From an uncultured Desulfuromonas sp. (GTDB lineage Bacteria > Desulfobacterota > Desulfuromonadia > Desulfuromonadales > Desulfuromonadaceae): a DNA stretch of 64,000 nucleotides. The translations under genes and the position numbers were made by a program. The stretch covers positions 1,488,001-1,552,000 of the forward strand of contig NZ_OY787469.1 of assembly GCF_963678835.1 (NCBI RefSeq), read 5' to 3'. This document shows, in pieces, positions 9,788-18,890 of the stretch; positions within the stretch are counted from its first letter, which is position 1, and every line of letters begins with the position of its first letter. A model generated the notes under the pieces. That model searched no databases, was not told the origin of the DNA, and was given only the letters and a program-made list of their open reading frames with translations.

Positions 9788-10828
9788 TCAGATCAATTCC
9801 ATCGTACCTGCAGGTCCATCCGCCACTTCGCCGATAACAAAGGCGTGATCCCCAGCGTGTTTCAGCGCCTGACATAACGCATCAAGACGTTCCGGATGAA
9901 CGGCCATCAGTAGCCCACCGGATGTTTGCGGGTCACACAGCAGATCAATGTCTGCTTGGGCTTGATGCTCAGCCCCGGTCACCCGCGGCATATAGTGACG
10001 GTTATTGCGAAAACTCCCTTCCGGTACCAGTCCTGTCTCGGCCATGTCGCGCGCCAGCGGGTATTCCGGCAGGCTGGACCCGGAAATCAGCAGACGGATA
10101 CCGCTGGCCTCGGCCATCTCCAGGGCGTGACCGAGCAGACCAAAGCCGGTGACATCAGTACAGGCGGAGATGCCGACCTGACGCATTGCTTCCGAGGCGT
10201 AGCGGTTGAGTCGCGCCATTCCTTGCAGCGCCTCTGTGATCTGTGCTTCATTGATCACCTCAGCTTTCAAGGCGGTGGTCAGCAAGCCGGTGCCGAGCGG
10301 TTTCGTCAGGACCAGAATATCGCCGGGTTTGCACCCCTGTGAGGTGATCAAATTGTCGGGGTGAACCGTACCGGTGACAGCCAGGCCGTACTTGGGCTCT
10401 TCATCTTCTACCGAGTGGCCACCAACCATGGTGGCTCCAGCTTCATGCACTTTGGCGGTGCCGCCTTTAAGAATTTGCGTCAGCACATCCACCGGAAGAC
10501 AATTGGGGAAACCGACCATGTTCATTGCGGTAATCGGCTGGCCGCCCATGGCAAACACATCCGACAGGGCATTGGCCGCGGCAATGGCACCAAACATGTA
10601 CGGATCATCGACAACCGGGGTAAAGAAGTCGATGGACTGCAACAGCAGAATGTCATCTGTCAGCTGGTAGATGCCGGCATCAGCACAGGGGATATCGTGC
10701 GATAATAACCGTGGGTCATCATTATGTGGCAATTGGCTCAGCACCTGAGCCAGGGTCTCGGGACCCAATTTTGCCGCTCAGCCAGCGCTTCTGGCCAGTT
10801 GGGTCAGGCCGATTTTTGATTTATCCAT
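9788..10828 (-). CDS. selD: Selenide, water dikinase SelD, itself a selenoprotein
   Basis: Makes selenophosphate from selenide and ATP, the selenium donor for Sec-tRNA synthesis. The reading frame is interrupted by TGA at codon 17 (10778-10780). On either side the sequence reads as an unbroken SelD N-terminus: MDKSKIGLTQLARSAG, then Sec, then AAKLGPETLAQVL. In this family the residue is Cys or Sec and the following Lys is catalytic, so UGA is read as selenocysteine. DFFTPVVDDPYMFGAIAAANALSDV and GGHSVEDEEPKYG are typical SelD motifs. ATG 10828 has AAAAGG six bases upstream. Length with Sec is 346 residues. It is the last gene of a selA-selB-selD operon. Confidence 0.93.
10738..10780 (-). promoter_or_regulatory. 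Sec UGA codon and candidate SECIS hairpin in selD
   Basis: Bacterial SECIS elements lie directly 3' of the Sec codon. Downstream of the UGA on the minus strand, TTGGGTC-CCGA-GACCCTGG forms a hairpin whose loop falls 17-20 nt after the codon, the right distance for SelB binding. A second hairpin (TGGCTCAG-GTG-CTGAGCCA) follows immediately. The loop does not show the E. coli GGUCU form exactly; the position is the main support. Confidence 0.5.
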
Positions 10829-10877
10829 GATCATCCTTTTAACAGCAAGGTGAAAAAGGCACTCTGGGCGGTTACGC

Positions 10878-12794
10878 CTAAAGAGAGGCCACGTCTTCCG
10901 GGCTGGGTAGTTTCCACGCTTCTCGAGCATCGCCCTTACGCATGGTATATTTGAGAGCGTCAAAATGCTCCAGCAGGGCCTGAACCGGCTTGCGGGCACT
11001 GCCTAACAGGTCACGATATTCGCCCAGGGTCAGGCTCTGGTTCGCGGTAAAATGAGTGACCAATTTGTCAACGGCAAGACGGTAACTGCTGTGGTGGAAG
11101 AACGTATCATCGGTTAGCTTAATCAGGCGACCATTGAAAAAAAGATAGCCCAGGTAGTCTTCCAGTTGCTCATCACTGAAACCGAGTTTGTCGAGCATGT
11201 CACGACGTCCTTTGGCCTGAACACCGGCCGCACGGTAGGCCTCTTCGATGCGCTCTAAGTCCTGACGTTGCGTGGCGGAAGGGTTGGGTTGGAACCCTTC
11301 TGCCTGTACCCATTCACCAACTCGTTGCAGCGGCGTGCGGGTTAGCAGCGTATCAAATGCCTTGGGCGACAAGCGGTTGGGTAGGCGTGACTTAAGGGTC
11401 GCATGCAGGGTGCCGGGTAATAGTGGGTTATCGTCATGCCCTTGAGTGACCAGGTCAACAAGCTGTCCTTCAAAGGCGCGGACCAGAGGTGCCGGCAGCC
11501 ATTGGTCGGCCAGCAGGTGAATTTTACCCTCCTGAGCCAGTTGCTCAAGGTGGGAGGTGATCCGTTCGCGGCCCATGCCGGAGAGTTGTTCGAGGTCCTT
11601 GACGCGGGCGCACTGCAGCTCGGTGAGTTTTTGCAGCAGGAAGGAGCTTTCACCAGATTCGAGTTCTTCAATCGCTTTCATCACTTCGGGCCGGAAGCGT
11701 TTATGTTTTTCCGGCGCCGGATCAATTACCAATCCACCGCCAATGGTGGTGACCGGCGAATAGGAGCGGATAATAAACCGGTCCTGACGATGAGCGACCA
11801 GTGGTTTGTCGAGATGGATCTGCACCAGAGCGGTTTCGCCGGGTTGCAGTTCATCGCGGTCGAGCAGGGCAACCAGGCCGACGACACGGGCTGTGCCGAG
11901 ATGAAAATGGACCGGGTCGCGAAATTTGATCGGGCGCGGTGCATCCTCAAGCAGTGTCAGACGGGCATCGAGGCGGCTGGTTTGCTCAAAAATACCCGGT
12001 GTGCCGATAACGCAGCCGCGCTGGAGGCGGTCGCGTTCCAATCCGGCCAGATTGAGGGCGACCCGTTGCCCGCACAGGGCGGTGGGGTGTTTTTTACCAT
12101 GCACCTGGACATCACGAATCCGCACCTTCTCACCGGGCGGCAACACTTCAACGGTATCCCCGACATTGACCTGTCCTGTGAGCAGGGTGCCGGTAACCAC
12201 GGTGCCGAAACCGGCCACGGAAAAGTGCCTGTCGATGGGCAGACGCATGGGGCCGTCGGAGTCGCGTTGCGGCAAGTCTTTGACCGCGTCAACCACGCTG
12301 TCGATCAATTGGGGAATCCCCTGCTTGGTAATGGATGACACGCGACAGATCGGTGCTTTTTCGAGAAAAGTTCCGGCAACTTCTTCACGCACTTCCTCTT
12401 CGACGATATCGATCCATTCCTCATCAGCCAGATCAACCTTGGTCATGACAATGATCCCCTGGGGAATCTGCAGCAAATTGAGGATCTGCAGATGCTCATG
12501 GGTCTGCGGCATCACCCCTTCGTTGCAGTCGATGACCAGCAGAACCAGATCGATGCCGCCGATACCGGCCAGCATATTGTTGATGAATTTTTCGTGTCCG
12601 GGAACGTCAATAACACCGGCATGGTCGCCATTGGGCAGAGCAAACGCCGCAAAGCCGAGGTCAATGGAGATGCCGCGTTGCTGTTCTTCTTTAAGGCGGT
12701 CGGTCTGAACACCGGTCAACGCTCTGATCAGTTCGGATTTACCGTGGTCGACGTGACCGGCGGTGCCAATGATAATATTTCGTTGAGATGCCAT
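10878..12794 (-). CDS. selB: Selenocysteine-specific elongation factor SelB
   Basis: GTPase that carries Sec-tRNA(Sec) to the ribosome at UGA codons marked by a SECIS hairpin. The N-terminal EF-Tu-like part shows GHVDHGKS, the DVPGHEKFI switch and MTKVD. Domains II-III follow. The C-terminal half (about residues 380-638) consists of the winged-helix repeats that bind the SECIS RNA, ending in the LGSARKPVQALLEHFD module. Length 638 is normal. The gene starts 10 bp after selA and ends 49 bp before selD, so the three are very likely cotranscribed. Confidence 0.96.
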   Translation of the reverse strand: MASQRNIIIGTAGHVDHGKSELIRALTGVQTDRLKEEQQRGISIDLGFAAFALPNGDHAGVIDVPGHEKFINNMLAGIGGIDLVLLVIDCNEGVMPQTHEHLQILNLLQIPQGIIVMTKVDLADEEWIDIVEEEVREEVAGTFLEKAPICRVSSITKQGIPQLIDSVVDAVKDLPQRDSDGPMRLPIDRHFSVAGFGTVVTGTLLTGQVNVGDTVEVLPPGEKVRIRDVQVHGKKHPTALCGQRVALNLAGLERDRLQRGCVIGTPGIFEQTSRLDARLTLLEDAPRPIKFRDPVHFHLGTARVVGLVALLDRDELQPGETALVQIHLDKPLVAHRQDRFIIRSYSPVTTIGGGLVIDPAPEKHKRFRPEVMKAIEELESGESSFLLQKLTELQCARVKDLEQLSGMGRERITSHLEQLAQEGKIHLLADQWLPAPLVRAFEGQLVDLVTQGHDDNPLLPGTLHATLKSRLPNRLSPKAFDTLLTRTPLQRVGEWVQAEGFQPNPSATQRQDLERIEEAYRAAGVQAKGRRDMLDKLGFSDEQLEDYLGYLFFNGRLIKLTDDTFFHHSSYRLAVDKLVTHFTANQSLTLGEYRDLLGSARKPVQALLEHFDALKYTMRKGDAREAWKLPSPEDVASL

Positions 12795-12804
12795 AATCGT
12801 GGTG

Positions 12805-14211
12805 TCAGTTCTTTGGGCTACAGGCGGCGGTTAAGGCGTCGAGCAGCAGGGGTTCCTGAGCGGGAAGCACAGTACGCAGATTGATGATCAGCCGGTCTTC
12901 TTGAATGCGGGCAACAACAGGAATTTCAGCCTGACGTAAGGTGGTGGCGCATTGGTCCACTGAGGTGGTGGGTAATGTCAGGGCCACAGCCCAGCCCGCC
13001 AGCTCCGTGGTTGGCAGAGCACCGCCGCCCACACAGGATGGCTCTTCGATCAGTTCAACGCGGGCGGTGTCGGCAAGACGTTTGGACAGGTGAGTGATAA
13101 AACCTTCGCTGCGCTGCTTGAGGTCTTCGGCTTTCATGTTGAGCATGCGCAGCACCGGAACCTTGTCGATGGCTTGCTGGCGATCCAGGTAGTGCCTCAG
13201 GGTCGTTTCCAATGCGGCCAGGGTCAGTTTGTCGATGCGCAGGGCGCGGGCCAGCGGATGGTTGCGGATCTTGTCGATGGCCCATTTTTTACCAACAATC
13301 AGACCGGCCTGCGGACCGCCGAGCAGTTTGTCGCCACTGAAGGTGAGCAGGTCGATACCGGCATCCACCGCTTCACGCACCGTCGGTTCACGGGGCAGAC
13401 CAAACTCGCTGAGATCAAACAGCATGCCGCTGCCGAGGTCTTCCATGACCGGAATTTTGTGCTCCTTGCCGAGATCAACCATCTGCGCGGCACTGACCGA
13501 TTCGGTGAAGCCGACAATGCGGTAATTGCTGGTATGCACTTTAAGCAACAGACCGGTATTTTCGTTAATGGCCTGACGGTAATCTTTGAGGTGCGTTTTG
13601 TTGGTGGTGCCAATTTCGCATAAGTGTACCCCGCCGGCTTCCATCACATCCGGAACGCGGAATGCGCCGCCGATCTCCACCAGTTCGCCACGCGAAACGA
13701 TGGCTTCCTTACCTTTGGCCAACGCGGTCAATGACAGCAGAACCGCCCCGGCATTGTTGTTGACAACCGCGGCGGCTTCAGCGCCGGTCAGACGACACAG
13801 CAACTCATCAATATGACTGTAGCGATGGCCACGCTTGCCCGTGGTCAGGTTGAGCTCAAGATTAGAGTAACCGCGAGCCACCTGGTCGATACTGTCCAAT
13901 GCTTCATCACTCAGAGGTGCCCGGCCCAAGTTGGTGTGCAGCAGAGTGCCGGTGGCATTGATCACCCGACACAATGAAGCGCGCAATTTTTCGCTCAGGC
14001 AGGTTGCGGCCTGGCCGGCAAGGGTGTCGAGATCGATGCCAACGGTTTGTTCCTCTTTGGCGTCGAGAATAGACCGGCGACAGTGATCAACCGTTTCCTG
14101 AGCGGCTTCGACAATCAGACAGTGCGGGGCTGTGCTGTGCACCAGCGCCGGGTGTTGCAGAAGGCGGTCAATGGCCGGGAGTTGCTTGAGCAGGGCGACA
14201 TGGTTTTTCAT
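12805..14211 (-). CDS. selA: L-seryl-tRNA(Sec) selenium transferase SelA
   Basis: PLP enzyme that converts Ser-tRNA(Sec) to Sec-tRNA(Sec) using selenophosphate from SelD. The PLP lysine is in TFSGDKLLGGPQAG (Lys295). The VINATGTLLHTNLGRAPLS and ELNLTTGKRGHRYSHIDELL signatures are intact. Length 468 is typical. It is first in the selA-selB-selD operon on the minus strand. The matching tRNA gene (selC) and yedF lie about 41 kb away in this window, on the far side of the genomic island. Confidence 0.96.
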   Translation of the reverse strand: MKNHVALLKQLPAIDRLLQHPALVHSTAPHCLIVEAAQETVDHCRRSILDAKEEQTVGIDLDTLAGQAATCLSEKLRASLCRVINATGTLLHTNLGRAPLSDEALDSIDQVARGYSNLELNLTTGKRGHRYSHIDELLCRLTGAEAAAVVNNNAGAVLLSLTALAKGKEAIVSRGELVEIGGAFRVPDVMEAGGVHLCEIGTTNKTHLKDYRQAINENTGLLLKVHTSNYRIVGFTESVSAAQMVDLGKEHKIPVMEDLGSGMLFDLSEFGLPREPTVREAVDAGIDLLTFSGDKLLGGPQAGLIVGKKWAIDKIRNHPLARALRIDKLTLAALETTLRHYLDRQQAIDKVPVLRMLNMKAEDLKQRSEGFITHLSKRLADTARVELIEEPSCVGGGALPTTELAGWAVALTLPTTSVDQCATTLRQAEIPVVARIQEDRLIINLRTVLPAQEPLLLDALTAACSPKN

Positions 14212-14341
14212 AAGGGCAGCATGGTCCTGAGCGTATACATTTTGTGTGGACTGATCCTGTCTGGCAATGTTGTTGCATGCATGCTAGATAGGGCGAATAC
14301 GAATTACTTTAGGGTATCATATCCGAGACGAGGGCAACAAC

Positions 14342-14797
14342 ATGCTTCCTGTAGGTACAGAGAGGAAAAAGAAATCCGGTTGGTGGCTGTTTTCTACAGG
14401 TTTTTTTCTGTTGCTTGTCGGTGTTTTTTTTCTGACCGTCTCCCCTTCGGCTGATGAAGGTCTTGAATGGGAAGCTCAGGAACAGGGGTTTTGGGCGTTT
14501 CATACTCACGATCTGCGCTTTTGGCATAAAGATGCCGACACGTACTGTCGCCAACTGACTAAAGGCGGCCATTATGACTGGCGTCTACCGACGTTGGAGG
14601 AGCTCAATGAGCTGCTGCAACTGTCGGCGCGGCATCGCCGGAGCCGGGCTGGGGTGGAACGGGCAATTTACTGGACCGCTACGCCTTATGGCGAAGAGGG
14701 CCGTCGATTCTGGGCGGTTTCCTTTCTCAGTGAGCAGGCTGCTGCCATGGAAGAACACAATTATAACTCTGTTGTTTGCGTTCGTGGGGGAATCTGA
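14342..14797 (+). CDS. Membrane-anchored DUF1566 (Lcl C-terminal-like) protein
   Basis: A 151-residue protein with a basic N-terminus and one transmembrane segment near residues 13-34 (WWLFSTGFFLLLVGVFFLTV). A domain carrying the DUF1566 pattern follows: a motif DWRLPTLEELNELL, then IYWTATPYGEEGRRFW, and VVCVRGG at the end. Proteins of this type are secreted or envelope-anchored in Desulfuromonadia and have no settled biochemical role. It is divergent from selA with a 130-bp shared upstream region and has no obvious operon partner. Confidence 0.75.
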   Translation: MLPVGTERKKKSGWWLFSTGFFLLLVGVFFLTVSPSADEGLEWEAQEQGFWAFHTHDLRFWHKDADTYCRQLTKGGHYDWRLPTLEELNELLQLSARHRRSRAGVERAIYWTATPYGEEGRRFWAVSFLSEQAAAMEEHNYNSVVCVRGGI

Positions 14798-14828
14798 ATA
14801 CACTCAATTTTATCATCGGAGTGACCAC

Positions 14829-14913
14829 CTGTAGGAGCGAATTTATTCGCGAATTGTTCTGGATCATTGATCCTTTTGATGATGGGAATTCGCGGCTGAA
14901 GCCGCTTCTGCAG
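14829..14913. repeat. REP/BIME-like palindromic repeat
   Basis: Two inverted REP-like arms, CTGTAGGAGCGAATTTATTC and, on the other strand, CTGCAGAAGCGGCTTCAGCC, face each other across about 40 bp. Each arm can fold on itself (TTCGCGAA region; GCGGCTGAAGCCGC). The form resembles REP units known from Pseudomonas and other proteobacteria. It lies in the 284-bp gap between the DUF1566-like gene and the GGDEF/EAL gene. Confidence 0.6.
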
Positions 14914-15081
14914 ATGCTTATCTGTCATGACCGAATTGACAACGCCCTTAGCTTGCTTAATATTGATATCTATTTTAATATGAACTTTTTATGGAAAAAT
15001 GTTTGGTGCTTTTTGCACTAAAGTTGATATGCAATCCATGTTTCATATGATCTTATGGGTTTGCTGTGATGGGGGGAGGGC

Positions 15082-17748
15082 ATGGCTGAAAACGGGTCAA
15101 ATAATCAGGACGTGGTGTATGAAGAGTTGTATCGCGACCTGATGGGGCTGGTTGGGGAACCGTTTTTTCGGGCTCTGACGACAAAACTTGCGCGGCTTTC
15201 CGGAGCGGATTATGCCTTTATCGGCGAGTTTGTCGATGATCAACGCGACCGTGTTAGAACGGTGGCTGTTTACGCTGATGGCAAAAATATCGATAATCTG
15301 GAGTTTGAACTCGAAAACACGCCCTGCGATGTTGTGGTTTGTAAGGGCTTGCAACGTTACCCGCACAACGTTCTCGAACTGTTTCCGCTTGACCATCTGG
15401 CCATCGAGTTGGAGGTTGAAAGCTATATCGGCTTGCCGCTTCTCGACTCCAAAGGTGAGGTGATGGGGCCTCTGGCCGTGTTCAGCCGGCGTCCTCTCGG
15501 CGATATTGAGATGGCGGAAACCGTTCTGCACCTGTTTGCCATGCGTGCCGCTGCCGAGCTGGAACGGATCAAGATTGAGCGTCAACGTGATGAAGAGTTG
15601 CATTTTCTGCAAAGTTTGCTGGATGCGATTCCAAACCCGGTATTTTACAAAGATCTCGACAGCCGTTACCTCGGCTGTAACCGCAGCTACGAAGACCTGC
15701 TCAATAAATCCCGCCAGGATATTATCGGCCACCGGGCTGCCGATGTCATGCCCCCTTTTCGAGCCGTTGTGGCGATTCGCGAAGATAATAAAGTCTACGA
15801 CAGTGCCTTGTCGCGCACCTACGAATCGGCCATTGAAGAAGCGGACCATGGCACGATGCAGGTCTTGTTCAACAAAGCTCCTTTCTTTGATCGGGACGGT
15901 GAACTGGCTGGATTAGTGGGGACGATTCAGGATATTACCAGCCTGCGCGAGATGCAGTCGGCCATGCAGTCTCTGGTGGAGAGTACGGTGGGCTTTACCG
16001 GTAGTAATTGTTACCGGCGTGTTGCTCAACAGTTGTGCCAATGGTTTGATGCCGATTGCGCCATTGTCGGACGTATTGTGGAGGAGGGAAAGGTTCACTC
16101 TCTGGTGACGATTCAGGATGGGGTGTCGATTCCGTCCTATAGTTTCAACCTGTCGGATACTCCGTGTGAAAAAGTGGTTGACGAGGGGATGTGCCTGATG
16201 AGTGAAGGGGTGATGGAACATTATCCCAACTGCAGTCTGGTCACCCAGATGCATGCTGAGGGCTATGTGGGTACCCCGATTCGCGATCACAACGGCGAGG
16301 TGCTTGGTGTTCTCAGTGTGTTGTCACGTGGTAAAATCAAGTCGCTGGAACGGGCCAAGGACGTTCTTGCCATCATGGCGGCGCGGGTCAGCGCTGAAAT
16401 TGAGCGGGAACTCTCAGAGCAGCGCCTGCGGGATAACGAGGACCATCTTGAATATCTGGTTTATCACGATGTGCTCACGGATCTGCCCAATCGGCAATTG
16501 TTCAGAGATCGGCTTCAGCATGCGATCAGCATGGCCTCGCTGGGACAACATCAGGTTGGCGTGCTGTTTCTCGATCTGGATCATTTCAAAAAAATCAATG
16601 ATTCACTCGGCCACGAAGTCGGTGACCGGTTGCTGTGTGAAGTGGCCCGACGCTTGCGCCTGTGCATTGGCGGGTTGGATACCGTCGCTCGTCTCAGCGG
16701 CGACGAGTTTGCCATTATCCTCGACCAGCTCAATAACATCGAAAATGTGATCCTCATTGCTCAGGAGGTCAATCGGCGATTGGCTGAAGTGATGGTGGTT
16801 GAAGGCTATAAACTGTTTCTTACTGCCAGTATTGGTATCAGTCTCTATCCGGGCGATGGCAAGGATGTGGTGTCGTTGCTTAAATGTGCCGATGCGGCCA
16901 TGTTTAAGGCCAAGGAGCTGGGGCGCGATAATTACCGTTTTTATACCGCCGGTCTCAATGAGCGCGCCAGTGAACTTCTGGCACTGGAAGGTGCGCTACG
17001 CCAGGCGGTGGATAAAAACCATCTGGTGGTTTATTTCCAGCCGCAGGTCGAATTGGCCAGCCGGAGGATTATCGGAGCCGAGGCGTTGGTGCGTTGGCAG
17101 CACCCTGAAAATGGCATGATCTCACCGGTGGATTTTATCCCCATGGCCGAGGAAACCGGCCTGATTGTTTCCATTGGTGAATGGGTGCTACGTCAGTCGT
17201 GCCTCCAGGCCCGGCAGTGGCAGGTGGCGGGTTACCCGCCGATGCGGATTTCCGTCAATATGTCGGCGCGCCAATTCCGGCAAAAAGACCTTGTGCCCAT
17301 GGTACGTCGGATACTCCAGGAGACGGGACTGAGCCCGGAATATCTTGATCTGGAAATTACCGAGAGTATTTTGATGAACGATGTTGATGGCGCCGTGGAA
17401 CGTCTCGTTGAGCTGCACAGCCTTGGTATTCAGTTATCCATTGATGATTTCGGAACCGGGTATTCGTCGCTGGCCTATCTGAAAAAATTTCCCATCCAAT
17501 ATCTTAAAATCGATCGCTCCTTCGTGCGTGATGTGATTATCGATCCGAATGATGCCGCGATTGCCACAGCCGTTATCGATCTGGCGCGTAATATGAACCT
17601 CAACGTTATTGCCGAGGGTATTGAGCAACAGGACCAGCATCAATTCCTGTTGGACCGCGGCTGTGGTTACGGCCAGGGCTATCTGTTCAGCCGTCCGATC
17701 CCCGCTCATGAGTTTGAGCAGTTGCTGGTTAGGCAGCAGGGGGTGTGA
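15082..17748 (+). CDS. GAF-PAS-GAF-GGDEF-EAL c-di-GMP signalling protein
   Basis: An 888-residue cytoplasmic protein with no transmembrane segment. Order: GAF (about 10-165), PAS (175-290, LLDAIPNPVFYKDLDSRYLG), a second GAF (300-445), GGDEF (455-620), EAL (640-885). The two GAF domains are similar to each other (both contain an NTPC/DTPC-K-V motif and ESYIGLPL / EGYVGTPI). The cyclase motif is SGDEF at 539-543 with no RxxD I-site in front. The EAL motif at 667-669, NMSARQF, ITES, DDFGTGYSSL and KIDRSFV are all intact. This favours phosphodiesterase activity, perhaps tuned by GTP binding to the degenerate GGDEF domain. Confidence 0.92.
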   Translation: MAENGSNNQDVVYEELYRDLMGLVGEPFFRALTTKLARLSGADYAFIGEFVDDQRDRVRTVAVYADGKNIDNLEFELENTPCDVVVCKGLQRYPHNVLELFPLDHLAIELEVESYIGLPLLDSKGEVMGPLAVFSRRPLGDIEMAETVLHLFAMRAAAELERIKIERQRDEELHFLQSLLDAIPNPVFYKDLDSRYLGCNRSYEDLLNKSRQDIIGHRAADVMPPFRAVVAIREDNKVYDSALSRTYESAIEEADHGTMQVLFNKAPFFDRDGELAGLVGTIQDITSLREMQSAMQSLVESTVGFTGSNCYRRVAQQLCQWFDADCAIVGRIVEEGKVHSLVTIQDGVSIPSYSFNLSDTPCEKVVDEGMCLMSEGVMEHYPNCSLVTQMHAEGYVGTPIRDHNGEVLGVLSVLSRGKIKSLERAKDVLAIMAARVSAEIERELSEQRLRDNEDHLEYLVYHDVLTDLPNRQLFRDRLQHAISMASLGQHQVGVLFLDLDHFKKINDSLGHEVGDRLLCEVARRLRLCIGGLDTVARLSGDEFAIILDQLNNIENVILIAQEVNRRLAEVMVVEGYKLFLTASIGISLYPGDGKDVVSLLKCADAAMFKAKELGRDNYRFYTAGLNERASELLALEGALRQAVDKNHLVVYFQPQVELASRRIIGAEALVRWQHPENGMISPVDFIPMAEETGLIVSIGEWVLRQSCLQARQWQVAGYPPMRISVNMSARQFRQKDLVPMVRRILQETGLSPEYLDLEITESILMNDVDGAVERLVELHSLGIQLSIDDFGTGYSSLAYLKKFPIQYLKIDRSFVRDVIIDPNDAAIATAVIDLARNMNLNVIAEGIEQQDQHQFLLDRGCGYGQGYLFSRPIPAHEFEQLLVRQQGV

Positions 17749-17755
17749 TTTGACC

Positions 17756-18439
17756 ATGAGCCAGGATGTCACCGCGTTGATAGCCGCCTATCGTGAGGTG
17801 CTCGCTCAGGCTGACCACTGGTTTGATGACGCAGCAACCGCGCTCGGCCCGATGCTGGGCTGCCATATTGGCTGTTGTGATTGCTGCCGGGGCCTGTTTG
17901 ATATCACGCTGCCGGATGCGGTGGTGCTGCAGATAGGCTTTCAGCAGCTCGATGGTCACTGGCAACAACGGGTATTGCAGCGTTGTCGCCAACGGCGTGA
18001 TCTGTTGCAGCAACAGTGGCCGGAATTGCAAGCGCCGTATCTGCTCAACCACCTTCATAACCGCCCGTGGCAGACCATGCCGGAGCAGGATGCAACGCCC
18101 TGTCCGTTGCTCGATGATCAGGGTAGCTGCCTCGTCTACGCCTGGCGACCATTGACCTGCCGACTCCACGGTTTTCCTCAGATTGATGTGGATGGCGAGG
18201 TGTTTTCAGAGTGTTGCTGTCCCTATAACGAAGAAGCTGTAACCTGCTCAACTCGCGACGTGCAACGGGGACCATTTCGTGAGTTGTTCACCCGCGAAGC
18301 CCAATTGATCCGCCGGGTAAACCAATTGCTGACCGCTCAGTATCTGTACGAATTGGATACCTTTATCCCCCTGGCTTTTCTGATTGATTTTTCAGACCCC
18401 GGACAGTGGGCGCATCCCGTGGATATTGCCGACCTTTAA
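17756..18439 (+). CDS. YkgJ-type cysteine cluster protein
   Basis: A 227-residue protein with the CXXCXXCC type cluster (CHIGCCDCCRGLFDI) near the N-terminus. Later come CPLLDDQGSCLVYAWRPLTCRLHGFP and CCCPYNEE, the pattern of the YkgJ family, thought to bind a metal or Fe-S cluster. The function is unknown. ATG 17756 follows a GGGGGTG Shine-Dalgarno only 7 bp past the EAL gene stop, so the two are likely cotranscribed. Confidence 0.75.
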   Translation: MSQDVTALIAAYREVLAQADHWFDDAATALGPMLGCHIGCCDCCRGLFDITLPDAVVLQIGFQQLDGHWQQRVLQRCRQRRDLLQQQWPELQAPYLLNHLHNRPWQTMPEQDATPCPLLDDQGSCLVYAWRPLTCRLHGFPQIDVDGEVFSECCCPYNEEAVTCSTRDVQRGPFRELFTREAQLIRRVNQLLTAQYLYELDTFIPLAFLIDFSDPGQWAHPVDIADL

Positions 18440-18489
18440 CATAATGTTAAAAAAGCCCTGCCAGGAACTTTTCAACGACACATGCCGAA

Positions 18490-18540
18490 AAAGAAACTTT
18501 CTTCTTGCTTATAAAATCAATAGTTTGAGAAAGTTTCTTT
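18490..18540 (+). terminator. Long stem-loop after the YkgJ-type gene
   Basis: Perfect 13-bp inverted repeat (AAAGAAACTTTCT / AGAAAGTTTCTTT) with a 25-nt loop, followed by GATTTTTCCC. It sits 50 bp past the stop and probably ends transcription. The rest of 18440-18890 holds no gene. Confidence 0.6.
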
Positions 18541-18819
18541 GATTTTTCCCGCCTATCCATGGGCTCCGCAGACAGTTTTGCAACAGCCTGTTAAAACGAG
18601 CATTGCTTTTCCCATAATTTTCATCAGATGTTCTTTTTCCTGCTCAGCTTCAAGTTTTCGAACAACACATCGAACTGAAATATTTTCAGGAAAATTCTGA
18701 GAATTAAAGTTTTAACTTGCTAATCAGCAGTGCTTTTTAATGCAGGACTAAACGATCCTTTATCTATTTCTAATGGTGCGGCGGGAGGATTCAGGCGTTT
18801 AAAACAAGCTTTGAATGGC

Positions 18820-18836
18820 CTGTCGCGGCCTGTCTG
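18820..18836 (+). promoter_or_regulatory. Candidate Pho box upstream of the alkaline phosphatase
   Basis: Two CTGTC direct repeats 10 bp apart, about 55-70 bp before the phosphatase start. The canonical PhoB box has CTGTCAT repeats 11 bp apart, so this is a weak match, offered because of the gene it precedes. Confidence 0.25.
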
Positions 18837-18890
18837 TATTTGTGTGTCGGGGTTTTTTACAAAAAATACCATTTGAACAAGGAGGGAATC

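Noticed and set aside
11436..12338. 300-codon plus-strand ORF
   Set aside because: It is antisense to selB, whose motifs are intact.
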